Assembly: GCA_008330645.1 (NCBI GenBank) | Contig: VLTN01000010.1 | Coordinates: 1 to 64,000 of the forward strand | Reading direction: 5' to 3' | From: Cafeteria roenbergensis | Taxonomy: Eukaryota; Sar; Bigyra; Bicosoecida; Cafeteriaceae | DNA: 64,000 nucleotides | Shown: piece by piece, positions 8,465 to 19,084 of the stretch | Position numbering within the stretch: the stretch's first letter is position 1 | How the letters are laid out: each line of letters starts with the position of its first letter | Made by a program: the position numbers and the translations under genes | Notes under the pieces: generated by a model | What the model was told of the DNA's origin: nothing | The model's input: the letters and a program-made list of their open reading frames with translations, nothing else | Database searches by the model: none

Positions 8465-10327
8465 CTAGGCCAGCTTCTCCACCTGCTCCAGCAGCTTCTC
8501 GATCCTGAAGCGGAGGCCGGTGTCGAGCACGGTGCCGTCGGCACGCCTCGAGGGCTTCTTGGCGAGCTTCTCTGCCTCGACCTTCATGCGCCGCGCCCTC
8601 GGGAGCTCCGAGAACGGCACGTCTCGGGGCCGCTGCCGGCCAAACAAGCTACCGGCAGGCATCCTGCTCTGCGCAACGGCAAAGGCGAACGCGCCAAAGT
8701 CCCCGCCACGGGCGGCGACGTCGGGCTCCTCGCGGATGGTCGCGAGCTTGGCGGCCTGCTCGATGACACGACTGGCAAGCGCCTCCGCCGCGCCCTTGTC
8801 CCCCTTGTTGACCGGACAGTGCTCCAAGGCCACAAAGAGGGCGTCCAGCACCCGCACCATGCCGCGTGCCCTCAGCCAGGGACGGTCGCGCCCGGAGTCG
8901 AGGAAGGCCTCCGCGCATGCGACGACGTCCGACGCGTGCTTCACCAGGTCCATCTCCGAGTCGGTCAGCGCCCCCACAAAGAGCAGCATGCTGGGCACGG
9001 TCAGGCGCTTGCGCTCTAGGATGCGCTTCCGGTCCTCGCGCTTGGCATCGATGAGGCTGGTCATCGCGGCGCGAAACGTCTGGCGGCTAGACGTTTCGAG
9101 GTCGTCTGTGCCGATCTCGCTTGCCGCATCGGGATGGCCCGCGGAGACGGATAGCGCGTGGTCGATGCTGCCCGTGGGCCCCGCCGTTTCGGAGTGGGCC
9201 AACCACGCAAGCGCCTTGTCTAGCTTCCTCACCGCGCCGGCGTCGCCCTCGGGGGTCGCAAGGCCGAACAAGGCCATGGCGTGGTTCGACAGCAGGCGTG
9301 CCTTGCGTGGCTCCGGTCCAGGCGCCCGGCTGGCATCCTCCAGCTTGCGCCCCATGTCCTCATACACCTGCGTTGCTGCGACCTTGTCACCAAGCACGGC
9401 GTGCCAGTAGCTGCTCGCATCGGCAAGTCGGAGGTCGATGCGATGCGCGAGGTCGGGCTCCCACGTGCCCAGGACCTTGGCGTCAACGTGGGCGGCCCTG
9501 GCCCGGGCCTGCACCAGCCAGCTCCTGGCGGTGTTGACAGCGTCCTCGAACCGCAGCCGTCGCTCCGCCGCGGACCTCACGCCGCCGTCGATCGCCACAG
9601 CCTCCTCGTCGAGCGAATGCAGCACCGTCGACGCGGCGTAGTAGAGAGTCACAGCCCTCCACATGACAAGCCTCTCATTGCGCAGTGGCGCGTCGAGGAG
9701 CGTAGACAGAGGCGGGTGCTTGCCGTCGCTCTGCTGCTCCCGCAGGGCCGCGGCATGGGCGTCGCGCATCCGCTCCATCGACTCGAACGAGAGCGGCCTG
9801 GCGCTCCGGTAGTTGGTCCGCACGGCCTCAAAGTGGGCCTGCTTCGCAAAGGTGAACGCGTCGGCGGCGCACTCGTGGACCTGGGCCGCGGTGTGGCGCA
9901 TCTTCTCGGCCCGAGTCTGGGCCTTTGCATCGAGGTCGTCACGCTGCCATTTGGCAACCATCTTCTGCACCTCCGCCTGCTTCTCCTGCACCTCCGCCTG
10001 CTTCTTCTGCACCTCCGCCTGCTTCAGGCCGAGAAATGAAGCGGCAGCGATGCCAACGATGGTCACACCGAGCACGGCCCAGCCGTCTGCCGAGAGCTTG
10101 TCGTGGGCCTGCGGCAATGCACGTGATGGACAACAACCCTCGAAGCAAGATGCGCCCCCACGGTACCGCGGCGACTCGCGATCTCGGCTCACGTATGCCG
10201 TACCCGACGCCTTCGCGGTCGCGAGCGCCCCCTGAGTACCAGTCAGCGCGCGAGAGCCAGCTTCAGGTCGCGGCCGGAACCGAGGCCGCCGCAGACTCGC
10301 TGCCCGCCGGGCCGCTCTTGCCAGCAT
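8465..10327 (-). CDS. Array gene copy 2: same mitochondrial-type membrane protein
   Basis: The translation is identical to copy 1. The start is set at 10327 and the likely intron lies at 10109-10192, by the same reasoning. Its upstream spacer runs to about 11452 and differs from copy 1 by a 3-bp indel in a C-run and a few substitutions. An intact reading frame in every copy argues that the gene is expressed and selected, and that the array is not just decayed repeat. Confidence 0.75.
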   Translation of the reverse strand: MLARAARRAASLRRPRFRPRPEAGSRALTGTQGALATAKASGTAYVSRDRESPRYRGGASCFEGCCPSRALPQAHDKLSADGWAVLGVTIVGIAAASFLGLKQAEVQKKQAEVQEKQAEVQKMVAKWQRDDLDAKAQTRAEKMRHTAAQVHECAADAFTFAKQAHFEAVRTNYRSARPLSFESMERMRDAHAAALREQQSDGKHPPLSTLLDAPLRNERLVMWRAVTLYYAASTVLHSLDEEAVAIDGGVRSAAERRLRFEDAVNTARSWLVQARARAAHVDAKVLGTWEPDLAHRIDLRLADASSYWHAVLGDKVAATQVYEDMGRKLEDASRAPGPEPRKARLLSNHAMALFGLATPEGDAGAVRKLDKALAWLAHSETAGPTGSIDHALSVSAGHPDAASEIGTDDLETSSRQTFRAAMTSLIDAKREDRKRILERKRLTVPSMLLFVGALTDSEMDLVKHASDVVACAEAFLDSGRDRPWLRARGMVRVLDALFVALEHCPVNKGDKGAAEALASRVIEQAAKLATIREEPDVAARGGDFGAFAFAVAQSRMPAGSLFGRQRPRDVPFSELPRARRMKVEAEKLAKKPSRRADGTVLDTGLRFRIEKLLEQVEKLA

Positions 10328-11453
10328 CGTAACCTGCGGCACGCGCAGCCAGGACACCGCACGATGTGGGAGGGGGGTTGCACGCCCGCGTACGACTGCC
10401 GTGGCTCGCGGGGCAAGGGGCATCAGGGCTGTTGGCTCGCCCGCGCAGCGAGCCGCGAGGCCGCCCCGAGCATGTCAGAAGGGGCATCTCCGGCTGCGCC
10501 GTGGCTACCCCACTGCACGCCAAGGAACGGGAGGGGTGGCGCGCCCGCACGTGGCAGCCGCGCCTCGACAGGCAACGTCGCCGAGGCGAAACAGTCGGCC
10601 AGGCGCCAAGCTTCAGCGTTGTCTCCGGCACGCCCAGCGGCACCCGCCTGGCCGTGGCACGGCGCGCATCGGGACCAAATGCTCGTTGGAAGCAGTCCTG
10701 GGGGCTCACGGTCGTGGGGTCTTGGGTCTTTGTCCTGAGTGCTGGCGCCAGCAGCACAACAAAAGTCGCCGAGCTCTGCCCTTGCTGTGATCGTGAGTGC
10801 GAGGCCAACGCGTGACCAAGGTGCGTTGTTTTGGCTCGGAAGAGCGCTGGGCGAGAGGCAGGACTTGAGCCGGGGAGGGGCCGGTCCGCTGAGCTATTGG
10901 CTCTGACCTGTCCGCCCCCCCCCCGCCGCCAACGATCGCCCGCTGCTCGGGCGGGGCGCCGGGCGTCGGCTCGTTTACGCCTCTCTCGCCCTCTGCGCTG
11001 CCCTTGCACTCAAAGTGGTTAAACTATGTGTACCCGGTGTTTTTGCTGGAGATGGTCGGAGCTTAGCAAAAGCAGCCTCGCTGGTTCGCGATCCTGGGGT
11101 GCACCGTCCCTTGTCGGACGGAGTGCCCCCATACTCTTCACCGCTCGGCGCGTTAAGCCTTGGGGCTCGACCTGGCGGAGCGGCCGAGCAGCATCACGTC
11201 CGCCTGCACTCTTCCGCGCCAGCAGCGGGGCCTGATGAGCGAATTTGACGCACGCGCAGCGGTTTCGTGCCCAGACGACGCGGCGGCCGTCATGAATGGC
11301 CTCTTCAATATTGGGGCGCGGGTCTGGCTCGGCGGGTGCAGGCTCCTAGGCGGGCTCAGATGAGCACGAGTGGGAGGAGGATGTTGGGAATGAACATCGT
11401 TGGGGGGGGCGAAAACTCGCGTTTGCATGCCACACACTCCATTCCAAGACTCT

Positions 11454-11976
11454 GTCCGGCAACGCCTCCGATTCGCCCTGGTGCGTGTGATCGTAGGGAA
11501 TGGCGATCACGCATCCAGCAGTGGACAAATGGGCACCTGTTAGGTGTCCGGCGCCAGCAGGCTAAGAGTGGCAGTGCCTTGCTCGGAGACTGCCCCCACA
11601 GGGGCACTGAAACCTCGCAAGCCACCTCCCAGCCTGCCGCGGGATGGGCGGGCGGGTCACGAATGCGGCTTTGCTCTCACACAACCTCAAAGCCGACCGC
11701 AACGGGCCCTGGAGTGCTGTGCGAGCGTTCGCACGGCACGGCGAGCAAAGCAGAGCGCACGCGCGCCTTGCCGGCGAGCTGCTTGTCTTGGCCGCCGACG
11801 CAGGCGGGTGGACTAGAGCTCGGGACCCTCTGATTTGCGCCGGGGGCACCCCCAACACGCTGTGGAGAAGCCGCGCAGCCCAAGAGAGTGCCGGGACGAT
11901 GCCAGGTGGCTCGTCTGTTTTGTTGGGGTGGAATCTACGTCTGCGGACAAATATGAACCCAACCGGTGTACCGAAC
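11454..11976. mobile_element. Candidate short transposable element (copy B)
   Basis: The left flank is the unit's usual right-hand text (...CCATTCCAAGACTC) instead of the segment seen at 489-708. The right flank continues as in copy A, so this copy was probably placed by recombination at the element's left border, not by fresh insertion. Confidence 0.4.
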
Positions 11977-12744
11977 TGGCATCGCCGCCGCCACTTGACG
12001 GTCTGGGCGATGGCACAATAGGAGTGAATGAACATCGTTGGGGGGGATGAAAAATCGCGTCGCCATGCCACGCACTCGACTCACAGACTCATCAAAACCA
12101 ACCCAGCAAGTCCATCACCGACGAATCTGCCTCTGTGGGGGGAGAACACGAGTGCCGGTTCGGGCCCCGGGCGGCGTCGGTCGCAGATCCGGCAGAGCTA
12201 GTCCTTCAGCAGAGCCGCGGCGCGTTGATTGACGTCCGTTTGAGCTGTCAACGGCGCATTGCGGTCTGAGGAGGTGTTCACACAACGTCGATGCGCTCGT
12301 GCGCCCGCTTGGCTGATGCCTCCACCTTGCTGAGGTCGGCCTGCAGGCGCTCATTGCGCCACGTGGCATTGCGTCGCGCCCTCCCCACGCACGGCTTGGT
12401 TTTGAATGCGTCGAACAGCACAGGGCTGATCAAGCACGGCGTCGTGCTGACCTGAATGGGTGTTGAGAGGCCGCTTGTTGGTGAAGGACTGGTGTTGACC
12501 TAAATGGCTAAAGTTTGGCGCGGCGGGAACCACACGGGGTCGCCCGAGGGACGGGAGGGAGGGTCAAACGGTCGAATCGAGCACACACACGCCACTCGGG
12601 GCGCGCGCGTGCGGCGGGTACGGGTACGGGTGCGGCTGGTGAGCCCCACGTGGGCTCGAACCGGTGTGCCCGCCCAGAGGGCGGGATTGCGAGCGGGTCG
12701 AATGGCCCGCGCTTGCCGTGGGGCAGGGCCGGGGTCACACAATT

Positions 12745-13271
12745 GTCCGGCAACGCCTCCGATTCGCCCTGGTGCGTGTGATCGTAGGGAATGGCGATCA
12801 CGCATCCAGCAGTGGACAAATGGGCACCTGTTAGGTGTCCGGCGCCAGCAGGCTAAGAGTGGCAGTGCCTTGCTCGGAGACTGCCCCCACAGGGGCACTG
12901 AAACCTCGCAAGCCACCTCCCAGCCTGCCGCGGGATGGGCGGGCGGGTCACGAATGCGGCTTTGCTCTCACACAACCTCAAAGCCGACCGCAACGGGCCC
13001 TGGAGTGCTGTGCGAGCGTTCGCACGGCACGGCGGGCAAAGCGGAGCGCACGCTGCGCGCGCCTTGCCGGCGAGCTGCTTGTCTTGGCCGCCGGTGCGGG
13101 CGGGTAGACTAGAGCTCGAGACCCTCTGAGCCACGCCGAGGGCAGCCCCAGCACGCTGTGGGGAAGCCGCGAAGCCCAAGAGAGTGAAGCGACGAGGCCA
13201 GATGGCTCGTCTGTTTTGTCGGGGTAGAATCTATGTCTGCGGACAAATATGAACCCAACCGGTTACCGAAC
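12745..13271. mobile_element. Candidate short transposable element (copy C, both borders new)
   Basis: This is the most informative copy: it is shared with copy A exactly from GTCCGG to CCGAAC, and both flanks are different (left ...CACACAATT, right CGAGAGTGC...). It is diverged from A and B mostly in its right half (about 13090-13230). Confidence 0.45.
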
Positions 13272-13629
13272 CGAGAGTGCACATGCGCCACTCGGGGCGC
13301 GTGCGTGCGGCGGGACGAGGTACGGCCGGCGAGCCCCCACGTGGGCTCGGGCCGGTGTGCCCGCCCAGAGGGCGGGATTGCGAGCGGGTCGAATGGCCCG
13401 CGCTTGCCGTGGGGCAGAGCGGGCCCGGGGTTGTTGCCCTGCCTTGAGGGCGGCGGCCGCTCAACTCGAGGGGACAGCAGCACAAGTTTCACATCACAAA
13501 CAGACCTAAATGGCTTAAGTTTGGCGCGGCGGGAACCACACGGGGTGGCCCGAGGGACGGGAGGGAGGGGTCAAACGATTGAATCGAGCACAAACACACC
13601 ACTCGGGGGCGCGAGCGTGCGGCGGGTAC

Positions 13630-13991
13630 TGGAAATGATCGAAAACTAGGGCTGCTGTTCAACCTGGTTGGCGTCGAAACGCCACCGCTACACCTTGCGA
13701 GCGCATGTGGCTCTGCTTTCTACGGCAGAGCTGCACCTCGCCGATCGTCAATCGTCTTGCGCCCTCCGAGAAGCGAGCGCACCCGGTGCTCAAGCCCACG
13801 TGGGCTTCCCGGACGTACCCCCCCGTACCGTCTCGCGCGCGCGCCCCGTGTGGTATGTGCGTGAACTCGTTTGACCCACCCTCCCGTCCCTCGGGCGACC
13901 CTAGCGGTCCCCGCAGAGCCGAATCGCTAGCCACTAGGTCAGCATCGGCGATCCTCGCCTCCACTCTGCCAACCAGAAACAAGACAGCAGG
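13630..13991 (-). repeat. Right inverted-repeat arm (unit 3), partner missing
   Basis: This matches 2028-2389 with more scattered substitutions than unit 2 does. The corresponding left arm is absent from unit 3, so this copy cannot form the long hairpin locally. Confidence 0.85.
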
Positions 13992-14328
13992 GTGCGGGTG
14001 CGGCCGGTAAGCCCCACGTGGGCTCGACCCGGTGTGCCCGCCCAGAGGGCGAGCTTGCGAGCGCGTTGGATGGCTCGCGCTTGCGGTGGGGCAGAGCGGG
14101 CCCGGGTTGTTGCCCTGTCTGAGGGCGGCGACCGCTCAACTCGAGGGGACAGCAGCACAAGATTTACATCACAAACATTGTTTTGGCGGTCACGAGCGCC
14201 CAGGACCACATTCTCGTCGCTCCGGCTCGCGCCGCCCCGGGTGGCACCTTGCCTGGGGCCGCACTGAAGGCAGGATAAACATGTGGGGTGCTGGCGAGGC
14301 CTATGCCCCTGGCTCACGCCTCCGGCAC

Positions 14329-16191
14329 CTAGGCCAGCTTCTCCACCTGCTCCAGCAGCTTCTCGATCCTGAAGCGGAGGCCGGTGTCGAGCACGGTGCC
14401 GTCGGCACGCCTCGAGGGCTTCTTGGCGAGCTTCTCTGCCTCGACCTTCATGCGCCGCGCCCTCGGGAGCTCCGAGAACGGCACGTCTCGGGGCCGCTGC
14501 CGGCCAAACAAGCTACCGGCGGGCATCCTGCTCTGCGCAACGGCAAAGGCGAACGCGCCAAAGTCCCCGCCACGGGCGGCGACGTCGGGCTCCTCGCGGA
14601 TGGTCGCGAGCTTGGCGGCCTGCTCGATGACGCGACTGGCAAGCGCCTCCGCCGCGCCCTTGTCCCCCTTGTTGACCGGACAGTGCTCCAAGGCCACAAA
14701 GAGGGCGTCCAGCACCCGCACCATGCCGCGTGCCCTCAGCCAGGGACGGTCGCGCCCGGAGTCGAGGAAGGCCTCCGCGCATGCGACGACGTCCGACGCG
14801 TGCTTCACCAGGTCCATCTCCGAGTCGGTCAGCGCCCCCACAAAGAGCAGCATGCTGGGCACGGTCAGGCGCTTGCGCTCTAGGATGCGCTTCCGGTCCT
14901 CGCGCTTGGCATCGATGAGGCTGGTCATCGCGGCGCGAAACGTCTGGCGGCTAGACGTTTCGAGGTCGTCTGTGCCGATCTCGCTTGCCGCATCGGGATG
15001 GCCCGCGGAGACGGATAGCGCGTGGTCGATGCTGCCCGTGGGCCCCGCCGTTTCGGAGTGGGCCAACCACGCAAGCGCCTTGTCTAGCTTCCTCACCGCG
15101 CCGGCGTCGCCCTCGGGGGTCGCAAGGCCGAACAAGGCCATGGCGTGGTTCGACAGCAGGCGTGCCTTGCGTGGCTCCGGTCCAGGCGCCCGGCTGGCAT
15201 CCTCCAGCTTGCGCCCCATGTCCTCATACACCTGCGTTGCTGCGACCTTGTCACCGAGCACGGCGTGCCAGTAGCTGCTCGCATCGGCAAGTCGGAGGTC
15301 GATGCGATGCGCGAGGTCGGGCTCCCACGTGCCCAGGACCTTGGCGTCAACGTGGGCGGCCCTGGCCCGGGCCTGCACCAGCCAGCTCCTGGCGGTGTTG
15401 ACAGCGTCCTCGAACCGCAGCCGTCGCTCCGCCGCGGACCTCACGCCGCCGTCGATCGCCACAGCCTCCTCGTCGAGCGAATGCAGCACCGTCGACGCGG
15501 CGTAGTAGAGAGTCACAGCCCTCCACATGACAAGCCTCTCATTGCGCAGTGGCGCGTCGAGGAGCGTAGACAGAGGCGGGTGCTTGCCGTCGCTCTGCTG
15601 CTCCCGCAGGGCCGCGGCATGGGCGTCGCGCATCCGCTCCATCGACTCGAGCGAGAGCGGCCTGGCGCTCCGGTAGTTGCTCCGCACGGCCTCAAAGTGG
15701 GCCTGCTTCGCAAAGGTGAACGCGTCGGCGGCGCACTCGTGGACCTGGGCCGCGGTATGGCGCATCTTCTCGGCCCGAGTCTGGGCCTTTGCATCGAAGT
15801 CGTCACGCTGCCATTTGGCAACCATCTCCTGCACCTCCGCCTGCTTCTCCTGCACCTCCGCCTGCTTCTTCTGCACCTCCGCCTGCCTCAGGCCGAGAAA
15901 TGAAGCGGCAACGATGCCAACGATGGTCACACCGAGCACGCCCCAGCCGTCTGCCGAGAGCTTGTCGTGGGCCTGCGGCAATACACGTGATGGACAACAA
16001 CCCTCGAAGCAAGATGCGCCCCCACGGTACCGCGGCGACTCGCGATCTCGGCTCACGTATGCCGTACCCGACGCCTTCGCGGTCGCGAGCGCCCCCTGAG
16101 TACCAGTCAGCGCGCGAGAGCCAGCTTCAGGTCGCGGCCGGAACCGAGGCCGCCGCAGACTCGCTGCCCGCCGGGCCGCTCTTGCCAGCAT
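14329..16191 (-). CDS. Array gene copy 3: slightly diverged paralogue
   Basis: Same architecture as copies 1 and 2, with the likely intron at 15973-16056. Compared with them it has about seven amino-acid replacements, all in the first third (around the membrane span and heptads: A to G, A to V, K to R, K to E, L to F, T to S, F to L). The remaining two thirds of the protein is unchanged, although silent changes occur there (for example near 14521, 14633 and 15255). That pattern suggests either gene conversion covering the 3' part or stronger constraint on the C-terminal domain. Confidence 0.75.
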   Translation of the reverse strand: MLARAARRAASLRRPRFRPRPEAGSRALTGTQGALATAKASGTAYVSRDRESPRYRGGASCFEGCCPSRVLPQAHDKLSADGWGVLGVTIVGIVAASFLGLRQAEVQKKQAEVQEKQAEVQEMVAKWQRDDFDAKAQTRAEKMRHTAAQVHECAADAFTFAKQAHFEAVRSNYRSARPLSLESMERMRDAHAAALREQQSDGKHPPLSTLLDAPLRNERLVMWRAVTLYYAASTVLHSLDEEAVAIDGGVRSAAERRLRFEDAVNTARSWLVQARARAAHVDAKVLGTWEPDLAHRIDLRLADASSYWHAVLGDKVAATQVYEDMGRKLEDASRAPGPEPRKARLLSNHAMALFGLATPEGDAGAVRKLDKALAWLAHSETAGPTGSIDHALSVSAGHPDAASEIGTDDLETSSRQTFRAAMTSLIDAKREDRKRILERKRLTVPSMLLFVGALTDSEMDLVKHASDVVACAEAFLDSGRDRPWLRARGMVRVLDALFVALEHCPVNKGDKGAAEALASRVIEQAAKLATIREEPDVAARGGDFGAFAFAVAQSRMPAGSLFGRQRPRDVPFSELPRARRMKVEAEKLAKKPSRRADGTVLDTGLRFRIEKLLEQVEKLA

Positions 16192-17453
16192 CGTAACCTG
16201 CGGCACGCGCAGCCAGGACACCGCACGAAGTGGGAGGGGGGTTGCACGCCCGCGTACGACTGCCGTGGCTCGCGGGGCAAAGGCCATCAGGGCTGTTGGC
16301 TCGCCCGCGCAGCGAGCCGCGAGGCCGCCCCGAGCATGTCAGAAGGGGCATCTCCGGCTGCGCCGTGGCTATCCCACTGCACGCCAAGGAACGGGAGGGG
16401 TGGCGCGCCCGCACGTGGCAGCCGCGCCTCGACAGGCAACGCCGCCGAGGCGAAACAGTCGGCCAGGCGCCAAGCTTCAGCGTTGTCTCCGGCACGCCCA
16501 GCGGCACCCGCCTGGCCGTGGCACGGCGCGCATCGGGACCAAATGCTCGTTGGAAGCAGTCCTGGGGGCTCACGGTCGTTGGGTCTTGGGTCTTGGTCCT
16601 GAGTGCTGGCGCCAGCAGCACAACAAAAATCGCCGAGCTCTGCCCTTGCTGTGATCGTGAGTGCGAGGCCAACGCGTGACCAAGGTGCGTTGTTTTGGCT
16701 CGGAAGAGAGCTGGGCGAGAGGCTGGACTTGAGCCGGGGAGGGGCCGGTCCGCTGAGCCATTGGCTCTGACCGGTCCGCCCCCCCCCCCGCCGCCAACGA
16801 TCGCCCGCTGCTCGGGCGGGGCGCCGGGCGTCGGCTCGTTTACGCCTCTCTCGCCCTCTGCGCTGCCCTTGCACTCAAAGTGGTTAAACTATGTGTACCC
16901 GGTGTTTTTGCTGGAGATGGTCGGAGCTTAGCAAAAGCAGCCTCGCTGGTTCGCGATCCTGGGGTGCACCGTCCCTTGTCGGACGGAGTGCCCCCATACT
17001 CTTCACCGCTCGGCGCGTTAAGCCTTGGGGCTCGACCTGGCGGAGCGGCCGAGCAGCATCACGTCCGCCTGCACTCTTCCGCGCCAGCAGCGGGGCCTGA
17101 TGAGCGAATTTGACGCACGCGCAGCGGTTTCGTGCCCAGACGACGCGGCGGCCGTCATGAATGGCCTCTTCAATACTGGGGCGCGGGTCTGGCTCGGCGG
17201 GTGCAGGCTCCTAAGCGGGCTCAGATGAGCACGAGTGGGAGGAGGATGTTGGGAATGAATATCCTTGGGGGGGGCGAAAACTCGCGTTTGCATGCCACAC
17301 ACTCCATTCCAAGACTCATCAAGAACCAACCTAGCAAATCCATCGCCAATGAGTCACAAACCGCGCCAAACCCGCAATCCCAAGTCCCAAGCCCAGTCCC
17401 AGATCACTGCCATCACGCCGCAATGAGTCGCCACTCAGCTGCCCCTGCTCACC

Positions 17454-19084
17454 ACCGCAAACATCCCAAGACGGAGGGAAATCGGAATGTCCGGCACACG
17501 AGACTAGCCTTGGGTTACATTGTTGGGCCACTCGGAAAGGAGAGCTGCGTTGAACAGACCTCATTCCTGCTTCCACTTGTTGAGCTTTCAAGATCTTGAT
17601 GCAGCACTGCTCTGGACGATTGAGCAAGCATTGCCACCGCCGAAACGTCTGTGCGTCAGTGCTTGCCAGTCAGAGCGACCGGCAGAATGGCCTGCACCTC
17701 AAGCTTTTCAGGCATCCTGCCAAATCGGACGGTGCGCCCCAAAGCTTCACAATCGGCAATGGCAGTCTGCTTGGAGCTGCGAAATGATCAGCAACTTCGC
17801 ATGATCAACACTGTCATGCCAGTTTGGCATCCTTTCAACAGCTCAGGCTTTGCACTTCCCGCTGTTTGATGTCACCATGTGTCAATGGTAGTTTGCAGAG
17901 CTTCAGCTGCACTGCAACTTGTCCCCCGGATCCGGCTGCACGAACCAACGTCCGCGCTCACATGGTTGATGGCTTCGTTGCTCGAATGGTGGCTACAAGC
18001 GCTCAATCCGATTGCACATCCACAGGTACTGCCTCATCTGCATGCCGCTCGGCTTGGCCGAAAATGTGATGGCTAGCTGGAACCCTCACAGCCCTTCATC
18101 AGGCACACACGCCAGCAACGATCTCATTCACACGCAGCAACACACCACGAAGCTGTCATTGCGTACAAAGAAACGTTGAACCCTCCTTTGGCGACTGACA
18201 GATAGCTGTTCTCGAATCGCCTCATAGTGGATGCGCAAGTCACCGGGCAAGACAAGACCAAAGTTGACATGCTTGCAACTCAATAAGCATCGCTGAGACG
18301 CAGTCGCTCGAAGTGCGTGATGAAAGAGCTTGACCTTTCCCTTGCAAGCAGATGATCAACTTGAGGGGATCATTGCTCTGTCCAACTTGCAGTGGAGGTT
18401 CTTTCCTGCAGAGCTGGCAATCACAATTGATGCTCAGCCTAAGATGTTCGGACGGGCTGGAGACCAGTGTCCAGACTTTGCTCCGAACTGAGGAGCCGCG
18501 TCTGTCGTTGCTCTGTGCCATGTTCTTGGCAAGTGCAGATCGTTTTATTGAGGCAGCTGCTTCAGCCAGTGGGCCTCTCGCTTTCGTGCGCGCTGTTCGA
18601 GTCACATCCGCCACTGCTGAGAGACCAAAAGTGCGCCAATAAGAGGAATGAAAACCGTGCTTTGATCACGATAGCCGATGGTTTTGCTGCTGCAACTGCC
18701 CGTGACACTGGCGAAGGCAGCATATTGCTTCCATTTCGAAGATATTCACTGCGGGCGCCAAGGGTCTGCTTGCAGAGGTTGTGCTGTCACAAGGGGTCCG
18801 ATCGGCCCCAACTGGGACAGCTCTCTGTCGCTCTGCGGACTTTGACCAAACAGACTGCGTCCCGTTTTGTCAGAAGCCTTCCGCCAGGCACGAAACAAGG
18901 GGGGGACTTCATGCGCACATGCTGTTGCACAGCAACTTTGAGAGTGAGCCAAAGTTTGCTCAGGGACGTAGCCACTGTGGCAGCCCTTTGCCGGGGCATT
19001 CTTGCGTGTCTGAATCTGGCAACGACGATATCATCGCCTGCTTTAGCGACTGGGGTCAGCGCTCGCACAGTCACGCTGCCGCAT
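17454..19084. other. Lower-GC intergenic stretch after the array
   Basis: This 1.6 kb is clearly less GC-rich than its surroundings; for example the 60 bases from 18121 contain 27 G or C. Several open frames of 60-120 codons exist on both strands, plus one of 297 codons that runs on antisense into the lipoyl synthase gene, but none shows a recognisable domain or a believable splice pattern. I call no gene here. It could be unique spacer, decayed mobile DNA or an unrecognised RNA gene. Confidence 0.5.

Larger units (their letters stand above)
5732..11452. repeat. Array unit 2, near-identical to unit 1
   Basis: This copies unit 1 almost base for base: the gene products are identical, and the visible differences are a 6-bp expansion of a GGGCGC-type run near 7741, one to three bases around a C-run near 10917-10927, and a few substitutions between about 11090 and 11400. 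At 11452 the unit stops matching the unit 1 to 2 junction and jumps directly to the left end of the candidate transposable element. Such similarity implies recent duplication or ongoing homogenisation; an assembly artefact cannot be excluded. Confidence 0.9.
1..17453. repeat. Tandem array of three ~5.7-kb units
   Basis: The first bases of the window recur at 5732 and again at 17338, giving a direct tandem array. Units 1 and 2 align end to end with a period of 5731-5740, the change coming from a 6-bp indel near 7741 and a 3-bp indel near 10927. Unit 3 is rearranged on its left half. The array ends abruptly at about 17453: the shared text ending CCCCTGCTCACC then continues into unrelated sequence. 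This break lies about 13 bases before the point where the inverted repeat would start in a full unit (compare 105-130). The left end lies outside the window, so copy number is unknown. Each unit has one gene and a large non-coding block. Confidence 0.95.
11453..17453. repeat. Array unit 3, rearranged
   Basis: The left inverted-repeat arm and the segment equivalent to 489-708 are missing. Instead there is a copy of 709 to about 2000 (11454-12600), a piece like 2395-2510 (about 12620-12735), a second partial copy of 709-1231 (12745-13271), another 2395-2575-like piece (about 13272-13500), a piece like 1885-2027, and then a normal run from the right arm (13630) through the gene to 17453. The repeated pieces inside this unit differ from one another by several percent, so the rearrangement is older than the unit 1/unit 2 split. 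Confidence 0.85.

Noticed and set aside
1-17453. Retrovirus-like, Polinton-like or other virus-derived element in the array
   Set aside because: I found no integrase, polymerase, protease or capsid-like protein and no long terminal repeats; the repeats are explained by tandem duplication and inversion.
1-17453. rDNA or telomeric/subtelomeric satellite
   Set aside because: No rRNA-like sequence or short telomere-type repeat is present; each unit carries an intact protein gene.
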